Assembly: GCA_017301975.1 (NCBI GenBank)
Contig: JAFLEI010000017.1
Location: forward strand, 62,001-126,000
Length of the DNA stretch: 64,000 nt
Reading direction: 5' to 3'
From: Verrucomicrobiota bacterium
GTDB taxonomy: Bacteria > Verrucomicrobiota > Verrucomicrobiia > Verrucomicrobiales > Verrucomicrobiaceae
The translations under genes were made by a program, and so were the position numbers. Positions 41,124 to 49,880 of this stretch are shown here, one piece after another; position 1 is the first letter of the stretch, and the number at the start of each line of letters is the position of its first letter. The notes beneath the pieces were generated by a model. It did no database searches. It was given only the letters and a program-made list of their open reading frames with translations, and was not told the DNA's origin.

Positions 41124-42935
41124 TCATACCAGAGTGTGCTGCGCGCCGGTGGTGGCGAGGTGGGCGAGGGCGGCGGGGCCGACGGGTTCCTCGGGTTGCC
41201 AGGGGAGCCAGGCGGTGCGGGGGGAGTGGTGGGCGACGACTTCCTCGATGTAGCGGTGCTCGGAGTGGGCGCGGCTTTGGAGGAGGGGATCGCAGGTGTG
41301 GCTGTGGAGGAGGCTTTGATTGATGACCCAGGCGAAGGGCTGGATGCGGGCGCGGCGGAGGTCTGCCTGCAAGGCGGCGGCCTCATGCACGGGGGTGGCC
41401 TCGGGGAGTGTGACGAGGAGGATGTGGGTGTAGGCGGGATCGCGCAGGCGCTGGAGGAGGCGGAGGACTTCTTCAGGCTGGGTGCTGCGGGCCTGGCGCT
41501 CGAGCTCGCGCTGGTAGGCTTCGCTGGCATCGAGGAGGAGAAGAGTATGGCCGGTGGGTGCGGTATCGAGCACGACGAAGCGCTGGGTGCCTTGGCCGAC
41601 CTCGCGGGCGAAGGCGCGGAAGACGGCGATTTCTTCGGTGCAGGGGGAGCGCAAATCTTCCTCCAACAAGGCGCGGCCTGCGTCATCCATGGCGGCACTT
41701 TGGGCCTGCATGACTTCGCCTTGATAGAGGGCGGTCTCGGCAGCGGGATCGATGCGGCTGAGGGTGAGGCCGGGGACCTGGCCGTGCAATGTTTGCGCGA
41801 GATGCGCGGCGGGATCGGTGGTGCTGAGGTGCACGGCGTGGCCGCGCTGCGCGAGGAGGACGGCGATGGCGGCTGCGACGGTGGTCTTGCCGACGCCGCC
41901 TTTGCCCATGGTCATGATGACGCCGTGCCCCTGCTGCTCCAGGGTGGTGACGAGGCTCTCCAGGCTTTCCATCTGCGGGGGCGTCCAGCTTTGCGGCTGC
42001 GGCTTTGCGCTGAGGCTTGCATCGTTCTCAGGTGATGTGGCTGCTAGGAGGACGCGGAGGCCGGGGATGCCGAGGATATTGATGGGGCGCAGGGGGACGA
42101 TGTAGCTGGGCATGCTGCGGATGAAATCATCTGCGGCGGCGAGTGCGGTGGCGCCACGCTGCTGCATGGCCTGGGCGGTGATGTCATCTGCGCAGCGGGT
42201 TTCGAAGGTGCCATTGATGACGAGGCATTGATTGGCCACACCGATGGCGCGGAGTTCTGCGGAGGTGCGCTGGGCCTCGCGCAGGGCGGAGGCCTGGGGG
42301 CGGCTGACGAGGACGAGGGTGGTGAGCGCGGCGTCTGCCAATGTTTTCACGGTGGCCTCGTAAATGACGCGCTGCTTTTCCAGACCGGCGAGGGGGCCGA
42401 GGCAGGAGGTGCCGCTGGTGTTGGTGTCGAGAAACTGATCCCAGGCCTTGGCGAGGCTCATGAGGCGGAGGGTGTGGCCGGTGGGCGCGGTGTCGAAGAT
42501 GACGTGATCGTAATCACGCGTGGCGGCGGGATCGCCGATGAGGCCGGAGAATTCATCGAAGGCGGCGATCTCGACGGTGCAGGAGCCGGAGAGCTGCTCC
42601 TCCATGCTGCGGAGGGCGGACTCGGGAAGGATGCCGCGCATGGGGCCGATGAGGCGCTCACGATACGCGGCGGCGGCGGCGACGGGATTGATGTTCAGCG
42701 CGTGCAGGCCGGGTGCGCCGGGGATGGGCGTGGGGGCGCTGGTGAGGGTGGTCTCCAAGACTTCATCGAGATTCGACGCGGGATCTGTGCTGACGAGGAG
42801 CACGCGACGACCGGCCTCAGTGAGGCGGAGGGCGCAGGCGCAGGAGAGGGACGTCTTGCCCACACCGCCTTTGCCGGTGAAGAACAGGAAGCGCGTGGTG
42901 GTGGCGGCCGTGGGCTGGTAGAGGGGGAGGCTCAT
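41124..42935 (-). CDS. arsA: Arsenite-stimulated ATPase ArsA
   Basis: About 603 residues from the ATG at 42935, which overlaps the arsD stop (ATGA). Two homologous halves, each with a deviant Walker A (FTGKGGVGKTSLSCA near the start and MTMGKGGVGKTTVAAA near residue 350) and a DTAPTGHTLRLM-type signal loop. Cysteines expected for As(III)/Sb(III) binding are present in SGSCTVEIAAF, TSGTSCLGPL and RSPCTEEIAVF. It energises an ArsB-type pump in the membrane; no such pump gene is next to it here. Confidence 0.95.
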   Translation of the reverse strand: MSLPLYQPTAATTTRFLFFTGKGGVGKTSLSCACALRLTEAGRRVLLVSTDPASNLDEVLETTLTSAPTPIPGAPGLHALNINPVAAAAAYRERLIGPMRGILPESALRSMEEQLSGSCTVEIAAFDEFSGLIGDPAATRDYDHVIFDTAPTGHTLRLMSLAKAWDQFLDTNTSGTSCLGPLAGLEKQRVIYEATVKTLADAALTTLVLVSRPQASALREAQRTSAELRAIGVANQCLVINGTFETRCADDITAQAMQQRGATALAAADDFIRSMPSYIVPLRPINILGIPGLRVLLAATSPENDASLSAKPQPQSWTPPQMESLESLVTTLEQQGHGVIMTMGKGGVGKTTVAAAIAVLLAQRGHAVHLSTTDPAAHLAQTLHGQVPGLTLSRIDPAAETALYQGEVMQAQSAAMDDAGRALLEEDLRSPCTEEIAVFRAFAREVGQGTQRFVVLDTAPTGHTLLLLDASEAYQRELERQARSTQPEEVLRLLQRLRDPAYTHILLVTLPEATPVHEAAALQADLRRARIQPFAWVINQSLLHSHTCDPLLQSRAHSEHRYIEEVVAHHSPRTAWLPWQPEEPVGPAALAHLATTGAQHTLV

Positions 42936-43264
42936 AATGTGGCGGCCTCCTCGTGTGGGAACGCTGCCTGGAACCACGCAGGGCGCTCGTCCTTGGTGGG
43001 GTAGCGGCCTTTGAGGTGGAGCTGGCCATCCCAGAAGATGAGGGGCAGGACCTCGGTGCCTTCGGCGATCATGAGGGCCTTCACGGCGTCATTCTGCGCG
43101 AAGTCGCCGGGCTGCTGGCCGAGATTGTAGCGCTCGATCTTGATGCCTGCCTTGTGAAACTGCGCGAGCATGGCGGCGAAGTTGACGAGGTCGGGATCGA
43201 TGTCTGTGCCGCAGATGCCGGTGGAGCAGCACATGGGGGGATCGTAGACTTGGATGGATTTCAT
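42932..43264 (-). CDS. arsD: Arsenic metallochaperone / weak repressor ArsD
   Basis: 110 residues with the thioredoxin-like ArsD start KSIQVYDPPMCCSTGICG; Cys 12, 13 and 18 are the triad that carries As(III) to ArsA. The C-terminus is typical (EVLPLIFWDGQLHLKGRYPT). Coupled to arsA by a 4-bp overlap. No arsR lies in front; upstream is a divergent esterase gene. Confidence 0.95.
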   Translation of the reverse strand: MKSIQVYDPPMCCSTGICGTDIDPDLVNFAAMLAQFHKAGIKIERYNLGQQPGDFAQNDAVKALMIAEGTEVLPLIFWDGQLHLKGRYPTKDERPAWFQAAFPHEEAATL

Positions 43265-43551
43265 GGGTGGTGGTGCAGATGCCTGCTGCGTGAAGGAGAT
43301 GCCATGGGGGGAAGACTTCCGCTGGCTAATAGAACACTATTTGGCGAAAGTGCCAAGTAAATGGCGGCGAGTGTGCGGGGATTGTCATGGGCGTGGTAGG
43401 AAGTTGCGCGAGTGTGCCGCTTGTCTGGGCGATGGCGGCAGGCGGTCTTTGCAGGCTGAGAAAGTCGCACAAACATGCCTCCCGGCTGCGTGAAAACCGA
43501 AGCGCGGCGCGTTCGTGCTGGGTGCTCTGCTTTTCCTCCCCAACCCGCCGT

Positions 43552-45417
43552 GTGAATCCTGTCTGCTTTGTTGTCTTGAATACCCTGCTGCTGCTGAGTG
43601 CTGCTCCGGTGCGGGCGGCGGAGGTGCCGGGATCGGTGGGGGAGCTGTGGGCGGATTTTGATCCGCGCAGGGATGCGCTGGAGACGGAGGTGATCCGGGA
43701 GTGGCAGGAGGAGGGCGGGGTCTACAGGCAGGTGCGCTACTTGATCGGCAGCTTCAAAGGGAAGCCGGCGCGCATGGCGGCGATCTATGGCTTTCCGCAG
43801 GGCGTGAAGGGCAAGGTGCCGGGGGTGATGCACATCCATGGCGGCGGACAGCGCGCCTCTCTGAGCGAGGTGAAGCTGCTGGTGGGGCGCGGGTATGCGG
43901 CGCTGTCGGTGAACTGGGGTGGCGACGGCGACGGGCAGCCGCCGTTTAACAGCATGGAGGGCGCGCAACCGGGGGACCCGAACACGGACTGGGGCGCGGT
44001 GGATCCCACGCAGCTGAATGTGCCGGGCTATGGCTCCATGCTGCCGGGACCGAAGCAGTTCTACGAGGACCGCGAGCATCCGAAAAACAACAACTGGTAT
44101 CTTCTGACATTGGGCTGCAGGCGCGGGCTGACGTTTCTGGAGCAGCAGCCGGAGGTGGATGCGCAGCGGCTGGGCGTGCACGGATTCTCCATGGGTGGAA
44201 ATTTGACGATGTATGTGGCGGGCAGTGATGACCGCGTGAAGGCGGCGGTGCCTGCGGTGGGCGGGCAGGGGTGGCGCTGGGAGCCGCATGCGTTTGCGGG
44301 CGGGACGGCGCAGCAGGAGAAGATCGCAGGGGATGTGGAGGTGTTTCGCAAGACGCTGAGCTTTGAGAGCTATGCGCCGTGCATTCACTGCCCGGTGCTG
44401 CACCGGAGCGGGACGAATGATTTCCATGGCTGGATGGATGATGTGTACCGCACGAATGCGCTGATCGCGGGCCAGCCGACGCGCTACAGCTGGGCGCCGC
44501 ACCTGAACCACCGCTTAATTCCTGAGGTGGCGGTGGCGATGCCGCTGTGGTTTGACCATTATCTCAAAGGCGGCCCCGCGCTGCCGGAGACGCCGGGCTG
44601 CGAGCTGGTGCTGAAGACGGCCGATGGTGTGCCGCTGCTGCGTGTGACGCCGGATGCGAAGGCGATGCCGGTTTCACGCGTGGAGATCTACTACAGTGTG
44701 GATGCGGACCCGCGTGCGCGCTTCTGGCGCAGCGCGGAGGTGGTGAAGACGGGGGTGGTGAAGACGGGGGTGGAGTACACGGCGGCGCTGCCGCTGCATG
44801 CGGTGGACCTGCCGCTCCATGCGTTTGCGAATGTGTACCACACGCTGCCGCAGGCGGTGAACATGAAGGCGCTGCCGGGGAACGGGGCGGAGGTGCGGGA
44901 GGTGTGCGTGAGCAGCCTGCTGCGGCATGCGGAGCCGGAGGCGCTGCGCGCGGCGGGTGTGGTGACGACGGCGCAACGGACGACGCTGCTGGATGATTTT
45001 TCCCATGGGCGGCGGGACTGGTATGTGCTGAACGCGGGGAATCTGACGCATCAGGAAATGTGGACGCGGAAGGTGACGGACCCGCTGTATCGCGCACCGG
45101 AGGGGGCGCGGCTGAAGGTGACGCTGAAGATGCCGAGCACGAACCGGCTGACCTTGGTGGTGCGGGAGAATGACTGGCGGAGCTATCGCGGCCCACGCGC
45201 GAGCTACCTGTGCACCCGTGAGATCGCGGGCGGCGCGGAGGCGCAGAGTCTGGTGCTGGCTCCTGCTGATTTTGTCTCTGACAAAGGCGCGGTGCTGAAG
45301 GACTGGGCGCAGGTGGATGAACTGGGCATCTGCGCGCGTGTGCCGGGCAAGGCGGTGAAGGATGCGGCGCTGTGGAATGGCGGAGCGATGGAGCTTGTTT
45401 GGCTGGGCTGGGAGTGA
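43552..45417 (+). CDS. Secreted alpha/beta-hydrolase (acetyl-xylan-esterase-like)
   Basis: About 621 residues. I prefer the GTG at 43552 because it is followed at once by a signal peptide (FVVLNTLLLLSAAPVRAAEV); the ATG at 43387 would add a basic non-hydrophobic tail. Residues ~30-370 are an alpha/beta-hydrolase: oxyanion region VMHIHGGGQRASLSE, nucleophile GFSMGGNLTMYVAG, later DFHGWMDD and a His in NHRL. A C-terminal beta-sandwich (~400-621) resembles a carbohydrate-binding module. Likely periplasmic or extracellular de-esterification of plant or algal glycans; substrate unproven. Confidence 0.8.
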   Translation: MNPVCFVVLNTLLLLSAAPVRAAEVPGSVGELWADFDPRRDALETEVIREWQEEGGVYRQVRYLIGSFKGKPARMAAIYGFPQGVKGKVPGVMHIHGGGQRASLSEVKLLVGRGYAALSVNWGGDGDGQPPFNSMEGAQPGDPNTDWGAVDPTQLNVPGYGSMLPGPKQFYEDREHPKNNNWYLLTLGCRRGLTFLEQQPEVDAQRLGVHGFSMGGNLTMYVAGSDDRVKAAVPAVGGQGWRWEPHAFAGGTAQQEKIAGDVEVFRKTLSFESYAPCIHCPVLHRSGTNDFHGWMDDVYRTNALIAGQPTRYSWAPHLNHRLIPEVAVAMPLWFDHYLKGGPALPETPGCELVLKTADGVPLLRVTPDAKAMPVSRVEIYYSVDADPRARFWRSAEVVKTGVVKTGVEYTAALPLHAVDLPLHAFANVYHTLPQAVNMKALPGNGAEVREVCVSSLLRHAEPEALRAAGVVTTAQRTTLLDDFSHGRRDWYVLNAGNLTHQEMWTRKVTDPLYRAPEGARLKVTLKMPSTNRLTLVVRENDWRSYRGPRASYLCTREIAGGAEAQSLVLAPADFVSDKGAVLKDWAQVDELGICARVPGKAVKDAALWNGGAMELVWLGWE

Positions 45418-45465
45418 GGGGAACGGCTTGATTCCCGCTTGGGGCGGGGCCATCAACGCAGAAAA

Positions 45466-45481
45466 TACCACGAATGACCAT
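45466..45481 (+). promoter_or_regulatory. TACCAC 10-bp direct repeat site before the capsid module
   Basis: Plus (sense) strand TACCAC-N4-GACCAT, 211 bp before the scaffold-like gene. Confidence 0.4.
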
Positions 45482-45667
45482 TTGTGGTGCCATGGATATT
45501 ATTTTTGCATAATCTTGCTTGACTCCTGAAAAACGGGCCCAAGACTTTTCTCATGCAAGCCTGACCAAAGCATGCGCCATGCGGGATCTCCGCCGGGTGC
45601 CGGGCGGGTGAATGAATGACGCAGCCAGCAGCCTCTCACGAATCCAGCCTTTTCCGTTTTCTCCTAC

Positions 45668-45683
45668 TACCACGAACAACCAC
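45668..45683 (+). promoter_or_regulatory. TACCAC 10-bp direct repeat site 9 bp before the scaffold-like start
   Basis: Plus strand TACCAC-N4-AACCAC; the start ATG (45692) follows 8 bp after the last hexamer. Confidence 0.45.
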
Positions 45684-45691
45684 ACACTGAT

Positions 45692-46804
45692 ATGCCTGAC
45701 GACTGCACGCCATCCACCCCCAGCGCCGCCGAGGCGGGGGCTGTCTTTGAAAACCTTTCGGAGGCTGATGCGAGCGCGGTGCTCGACAGCCTTTCTCCTG
45801 CGGGAGGCGATGCCGCTGGGGCGACCCCGGCGGAGGTGGTGCCGGGGCTGGCTTCGCTGGACGAGGCGCTGCAGGGCGCGGACCTGTCCAAGATGACGGA
45901 CGCTCAGATCAGAGATTTTGAGAGCGGCGATCCGGCGCGGGTGGAGGCGGCGCTGGCGGCGGTGCAGCCCAATGCGGAGCCACGCAGCGGCGCGGGGGAT
46001 GAGGTGTCTGGCTTTGCTCCTGCGCGTGTGTCCATCAAGGCGCTGAAGCCGGAGGACCGCGCACGCACGGTGCAGGCGCTGGACATGATCCGCGGCGGGA
46101 GCACGCCCGCAGAAGCGTTTGCGGAGGCGTTTGGCATCACGGCGCAGGCGCAGGGTGCGGATGGTTTGGCGCAGGATGAAGCGCCGGGATTTGATGAATC
46201 GCAGACGCAGATGGCGGCGCCGCAGGTGGCGGAGCTGGAGCAGCACCTGACGCTGCTGCAGCACCAGTACAAGCAGGCGAAGGAATCGTATGACCCGGCG
46301 GCCACGGACCTGCTGGAGCAGATGACGGATCTCAAAATGGACCTGCGCGAGGCGCGGCGGCAGGCGGCGGTGGTGAGCGACCACTGGCAGGGCCAGCAGG
46401 CGGAAAGCCACAATCGCATGATGGATCAGTTCTCGGATTTGATCACAGATGAGGACACGGGATTTGTTTCTTACTGTGATGATGAAATTTTGCTTGCAGA
46501 GGCAAAAAGCGACCCAATCCTGAATCATCCTGACTGGCCTGAGAAGATCGGACGGCGGGTGATCGACAAGTTTTTCAAAGGACACGCGGCGAACAGCCCA
46601 GGTCACGCGAAAGGCACGTCACTGATACCGCCAGCGCCGAGACACTCGATGCGGCTGCCCGGTTCACCAGTCGGCCCCGGTTTCTCCGCCGGTGCGCTGT
46701 CTCCCCAGACGGCGATGGCGGAAATCGACAAGCTGACACCTGAGCAGCAGGACGCGTTCATCCACAGTCTGGACAGGCTGACCTCCGTCAAAGTGCGGCA
46801 CTAG
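45692..46804 (+). CDS. Phage-type capsid scaffold-like protein
   Basis: 370 residues, acidic and Ala/Glu-rich at the N-terminus, a coiled coil at ~170-230 (ELEQHLTLLQHQYKQAKESY, LLEQMTDLKMDLREARRQAA), and a short C-terminal helix with basic residues (AFIHSLDRLTSVKVRH). This composition, with a coiled coil and basic C-terminal tail directly before a major capsid gene, is typical of internal scaffolding proteins. No sequence family recognised, so the call rests on order and composition. Confidence 0.55.
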   Translation: MPDDCTPSTPSAAEAGAVFENLSEADASAVLDSLSPAGGDAAGATPAEVVPGLASLDEALQGADLSKMTDAQIRDFESGDPARVEAALAAVQPNAEPRSGAGDEVSGFAPARVSIKALKPEDRARTVQALDMIRGGSTPAEAFAEAFGITAQAQGADGLAQDEAPGFDESQTQMAAPQVAELEQHLTLLQHQYKQAKESYDPAATDLLEQMTDLKMDLREARRQAAVVSDHWQGQQAESHNRMMDQFSDLITDEDTGFVSYCDDEILLAEAKSDPILNHPDWPEKIGRRVIDKFFKGHAANSPGHAKGTSLIPPAPRHSMRLPGSPVGPGFSAGALSPQTAMAEIDKLTPEQQDAFIHSLDRLTSVKVRH

Positions 46805-46847
46805 CCGGCCTTTTTTCGGGCTATGGATGGTATGAACTGCCGCAAGA

Positions 46848-46853
46848 TACCAC
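46848..46853 (+). promoter_or_regulatory. Single TACCAC half-site before the major capsid gene
   Basis: Plus strand TACCAC 55 bp before the capsid ATG; the second hexamer (TAATCT) does not match, so only a half-site. Confidence 0.25.
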
Positions 46854-46908
46854 ACGTTAATCTTCAATCCAAACACAACAGACAACACATCTCTTTTGAG
46901 AAACCCAT

Positions 46909-48498
46909 ATGAGCGCCTATCACGCTGAATCCGTCGTATCCACACTCGCAGCCGCCGTCGCGGCTGATCCGTCCGTCGTCGCCAAGGTCTATTCCCAGCA
47001 GCTCCGCAAGGGGGCGCGCTCGGTGGATGACTTTGCGATGTTTGAAGGCGGGGAGGGCTCCGGAAAGCCCTTCATCGTTCGCAAGGACATCGCCTCCGCC
47101 CATGCGGGAGACGAGGTCAAATTCACGGTCATGAGCCAGCCGCGCGGCCCCGGTGCGCGTGGCGAGCAGCCGCTGCGCGGGAATGAGTCCAGCGTGGACT
47201 TCAAGACCTTCGGCTGTGTGGTGGACTTCTGGCGCGATGCCTTCAAGTTCACCAAGAAGCAGCTGAAGTTCATGGCGGGAGGCGGCGGGGTGAAATCCGC
47301 CGTGCTGCTGGCCCTGCGCGAAAAGCTGGGCCGCCGCCGCATGAACGACATGAAGATGGCGCTCAAGCTGCAAGGCGTGGGCAACACCATCTACCCGAAT
47401 GCGCGCAAGACGCTGGCCAGCCTGAATGCGCTGGACACACTGACGCCTTCGGGCATCACGAACGCCATCCCGCAGTGGCGCCGTCTCGGCGGCCGCAGCA
47501 TCGTGGTGACGAGCAAGCATGGCAGTCCGGTTTACAAGCCGATGGTGTACATTCCTGATGCGGCGATTGCCAGCATCAAGAACTCCAGCAGCTATGAGCA
47601 GGCGGCCCTGCACGGTGGCGCACGCAGCAACGAGGAAAACCCGCTCTTCTCCGGCAAGCTGCTGGACTGGAACGGCGTGGGCCTCTTTGAGCATGCGTCC
47701 GTGGACCCTGAGAACGACCAGTGCGCTGATCCGCTGGCCCCGCGTGCGATGCTCTCCACCGGATTCGGTGTGGACTCCACCAGCGGCGCCTGCATTCTCA
47801 AGAGCCATGCGACGGACACCAAGACGCCCTACATGGCGTGGATGGGCGGCTACGCCTATGAGTGGTATGAGGGCCAGTCCACCAGCGCCGCCACCACCGC
47901 GCCCGGTGGTGTGGCGTGGACGAGCTTCTACTCGGCCATCACCTCCGCCACTTACTATGGCTGGGTGATCAATCCGGATGGCTCGGTCGGCCTGGTGAGC
48001 TGGCTGGGCACCGGCAACAACGGCAACCAGATCACGGTGAATGCGATCCTGAACCCCGACAATACGAACGACGGCTCCGGCCTGGGCGTGGCGACTCTGG
48101 GGAACTTCATCGCCACCGGAGACACCTGGGGGCTGAACACCGCCGGCACGTCCTACACGCGTGCTGCGGGCGGCGCAGGCGGCACCTCGAACTGCTCGGC
48201 GGACTTTGTCTGGACGTCTGAGTTTGACGCGGGTGCCTACATCATTCCGTGCAATGCGAATGGTGCGGTGGACATGTGCAGCCTCATCCTCGGCCAGGAC
48301 ACGGCCGTGCGCGCCTATGTGGGGGATGACCTCCTCGTGGGCGACAAGGACGACTACTCGTTCGTGGATGGCGGCGGCTATGAGACCATCTTTGGCCAGG
48401 CACCTTGCATCCGCACGGATGGCAAGACCAGCGGCTACTCGGTGCTGCGCCACGCCGGCCAGCATCCGGGCCTCGAGGTGCCGACGCTGAGCGCGTAA
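46909..48498 (+). CDS. Major capsid protein, N4-gp56-like
   Basis: 529 residues. The N-terminal half has the pattern of the N4-gp56 (DUF4043) major capsid family: a VRKDIASAHAGDEVKFTVM strand, the loop GARGEQPLRGNESSVDFKTF, then VVDFWRDAFKFTKKQLKFM, and a LGRRRMNDMKMALKLQG helix. The C-terminal half includes a glycine/threonine-rich insertion (~300-440) and an FGQAPCIRTDGKTSGYSVLR end. HK97-like fold expected. It is followed by a strong hairpin terminator, as is common after capsid genes. Assignment to the family is by eye. Confidence 0.75.
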   Translation: MSAYHAESVVSTLAAAVAADPSVVAKVYSQQLRKGARSVDDFAMFEGGEGSGKPFIVRKDIASAHAGDEVKFTVMSQPRGPGARGEQPLRGNESSVDFKTFGCVVDFWRDAFKFTKKQLKFMAGGGGVKSAVLLALREKLGRRRMNDMKMALKLQGVGNTIYPNARKTLASLNALDTLTPSGITNAIPQWRRLGGRSIVVTSKHGSPVYKPMVYIPDAAIASIKNSSSYEQAALHGGARSNEENPLFSGKLLDWNGVGLFEHASVDPENDQCADPLAPRAMLSTGFGVDSTSGACILKSHATDTKTPYMAWMGGYAYEWYEGQSTSAATTAPGGVAWTSFYSAITSATYYGWVINPDGSVGLVSWLGTGNNGNQITVNAILNPDNTNDGSGLGVATLGNFIATGDTWGLNTAGTSYTRAAGGAGGTSNCSADFVWTSEFDAGAYIIPCNANGAVDMCSLILGQDTAVRAYVGDDLLVGDKDDYSFVDGGGYETIFGQAPCIRTDGKTSGYSVLRHAGQHPGLEVPTLSA

Positions 48499-48510
48499 GG
48501 CGACACAGCG

Positions 48511-48545
48511 GCCCGCACGGTGTTTGGGAAGAGCACCGTGCGGGC
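48511..48545 (+). terminator. Strong hairpin terminator after the capsid gene
   Basis: Perfect 12-bp stem GCCCGCACGGTG / CACCGTGCGGGC with an 11-nt loop, 12 bp after the capsid stop, with ATTTTTC at 48558-48564. Would end or attenuate transcription after the major capsid gene. The rest of 48546-48796 is gene-free and holds only a loose TACCAC/AACCAC pair at 48634-48651 (12-bp period). Confidence 0.75.
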
Positions 48546-48796
48546 TAGCACCCCCTGATTTTTCTCCTGCTCTTCCTCCCTTGGTGGAAACGACCCTGCC
48601 GAGGGAGGAAGAGCGGGAGAAGATGCCAGAAACTACCACTCCGATAACCACACTTAACCTTTTTAGATTTTTACCTCCTGCCTCCCTTGCGGGTGCGGCC
48701 ACTGGCCAGAGCCCCAGGGAGGAAACAGGTGGGTAATGAAACAGAACTCCAGCGGGCAGGATTGCCCGCACTACTCCAGCCATTTTTTTACACGCC

Positions 48797-49456
48797 ATGA
48801 AGCCCAGCACCACACCTTGTCCCTCTCTCACCACTGTTATCACCCTGCCGGGTCGCGTTGACTCGGCGCTGCTGGCGAAGCATCGCCGCGCGGATGAGCC
48901 GCTTGTCGTCCTGAAACTGGTGGGCGTGGGGAACACGGCGCCGTATGATTTCCACGACAAGGGGACGCGCTCCTACATCTTCCGCTTTGAGTCGGCGCAG
49001 GAGGGGCACATCCTGCGTGTGCCGCTGCACCTGTGGCAGGCGGGGAAGGGACGCCTTGCGCACGATCTCATGGAGCAGCGCCGGCTGCCGCACGCGATGG
49101 TGGTGACGCTGGATGCTCCGACGGAGGCGAAGCCCACGCCTTTAACAAAACTCACCGAAATGGGCGCAACGGACACGCGCACTGACACCCGAAACGTGGT
49201 TGGGCCGGGTGCTGAGCCGACCGTTGCGCCCGCCTCGCTTTCCGTGGCTGCCACGAGCGTGCAGGCGGAGGAGCCGCCGCAGATCGCGGGCACGCCGCTG
49301 CATGAGGCGGCGTATGCGCTGGTGGAGCCGCCGAAGCGGCTGAAGGCCCTGGCGGCGCTGCTGGGCGTGGCGGAGGGCGCGCTGCGTGAGGTCATCGGGC
49401 AGGCGGATTCGCGGATCGAACTGGCGAACGCAGGCTGGGTGCGGCGGAAGGCGTGA
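48797..49456 (+). CDS. Capsid-module protein of unknown function
   Basis: 219 residues. A beta-rich N-terminal domain (VVLKLVGVGNTAPYDFHDKG), a low-complexity Thr/Pro/Ala linker (~110-155), and a C-terminal helical domain that looks like a winged helix (LKALAALLGVAEGALREVIG). Lies between the capsid and GroES-like genes on the same strand, so a head accessory protein is possible. Not recognised. Confidence 0.6.
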   Translation: MKPSTTPCPSLTTVITLPGRVDSALLAKHRRADEPLVVLKLVGVGNTAPYDFHDKGTRSYIFRFESAQEGHILRVPLHLWQAGKGRLAHDLMEQRRLPHAMVVTLDAPTEAKPTPLTKLTEMGATDTRTDTRNVVGPGAEPTVAPASLSVAATSVQAEEPPQIAGTPLHEAAYALVEPPKRLKALAALLGVAEGALREVIGQADSRIELANAGWVRRKA

Positions 49457-49513
49457 GTGATGCGCCACGATAACCATCCACAACTGACACTGACATATTA
49501 CTTTGACCAAGAA

Positions 49514-49539
49514 TACCAAGAGATAACACAAACAACCAC
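49514..49539 (+). promoter_or_regulatory. Three-unit TACCAC-type repeat before the GroES-like gene
   Basis: Hexamers TACCAA, TAACAC and AACCAC start at 49514, 49524 and 49534 (period 10 bp), ending 6 bp before the ATG. Confidence 0.35.
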
Positions 49540-49545
49540 ACGACT

Positions 49546-49878
49546 ATGAAACCACCTGGAATTCACCCCTTGAAAAATCACCTGCTGCTGGATGTGACGC
49601 CGCAGGAGCAGACCACCGCAGCCGGCATCGTGCTGCCCACCGCCGTGCAGGGCGCGAGCACGCGCATGGAGGCCGTCATCGTCGCGCGCGGGCCGGAGTG
49701 CCAGTGTGCGGCGCTGGACTGCGGCACGCAGGTCTATGTGGGCCGCTACGCCAGCGGTGAGCTCATGCGCGAAGGCCGCATTTATCGGCTGGCGCTTGAG
49801 ACGGAGATCATCGCCACGCTGGACAACGTGAGCATCAGCCTTCCTGAAACCCGCACGACACCCCTCACCACTCTTTGA
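49546..49878 (+). CDS. GroES-like co-chaperonin of phage type
   Basis: 110 residues with the GroES layout: HPLKNHLLLDVTPQEQTTAA, GIVLPTAVQGAS (mobile loop region with the hydrophobic IVLP), EAVIVARGPECQCAALDCG, QVYVGRYASGELMREGRIYR and the final strand LALETEIIATLD. Phages such as T4 (gp31) encode GroES substitutes to fold their capsid protein with host GroEL; position in a capsid module fits that. Two cysteines (ECQCAALDCG) in the roof region are unusual. Confidence 0.8.
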   Translation: MKPPGIHPLKNHLLLDVTPQEQTTAAGIVLPTAVQGASTRMEAVIVARGPECQCAALDCGTQVYVGRYASGELMREGRIYRLALETEIIATLDNVSISLPETRTTPLTTL

Positions 49879-49880
49879 TT

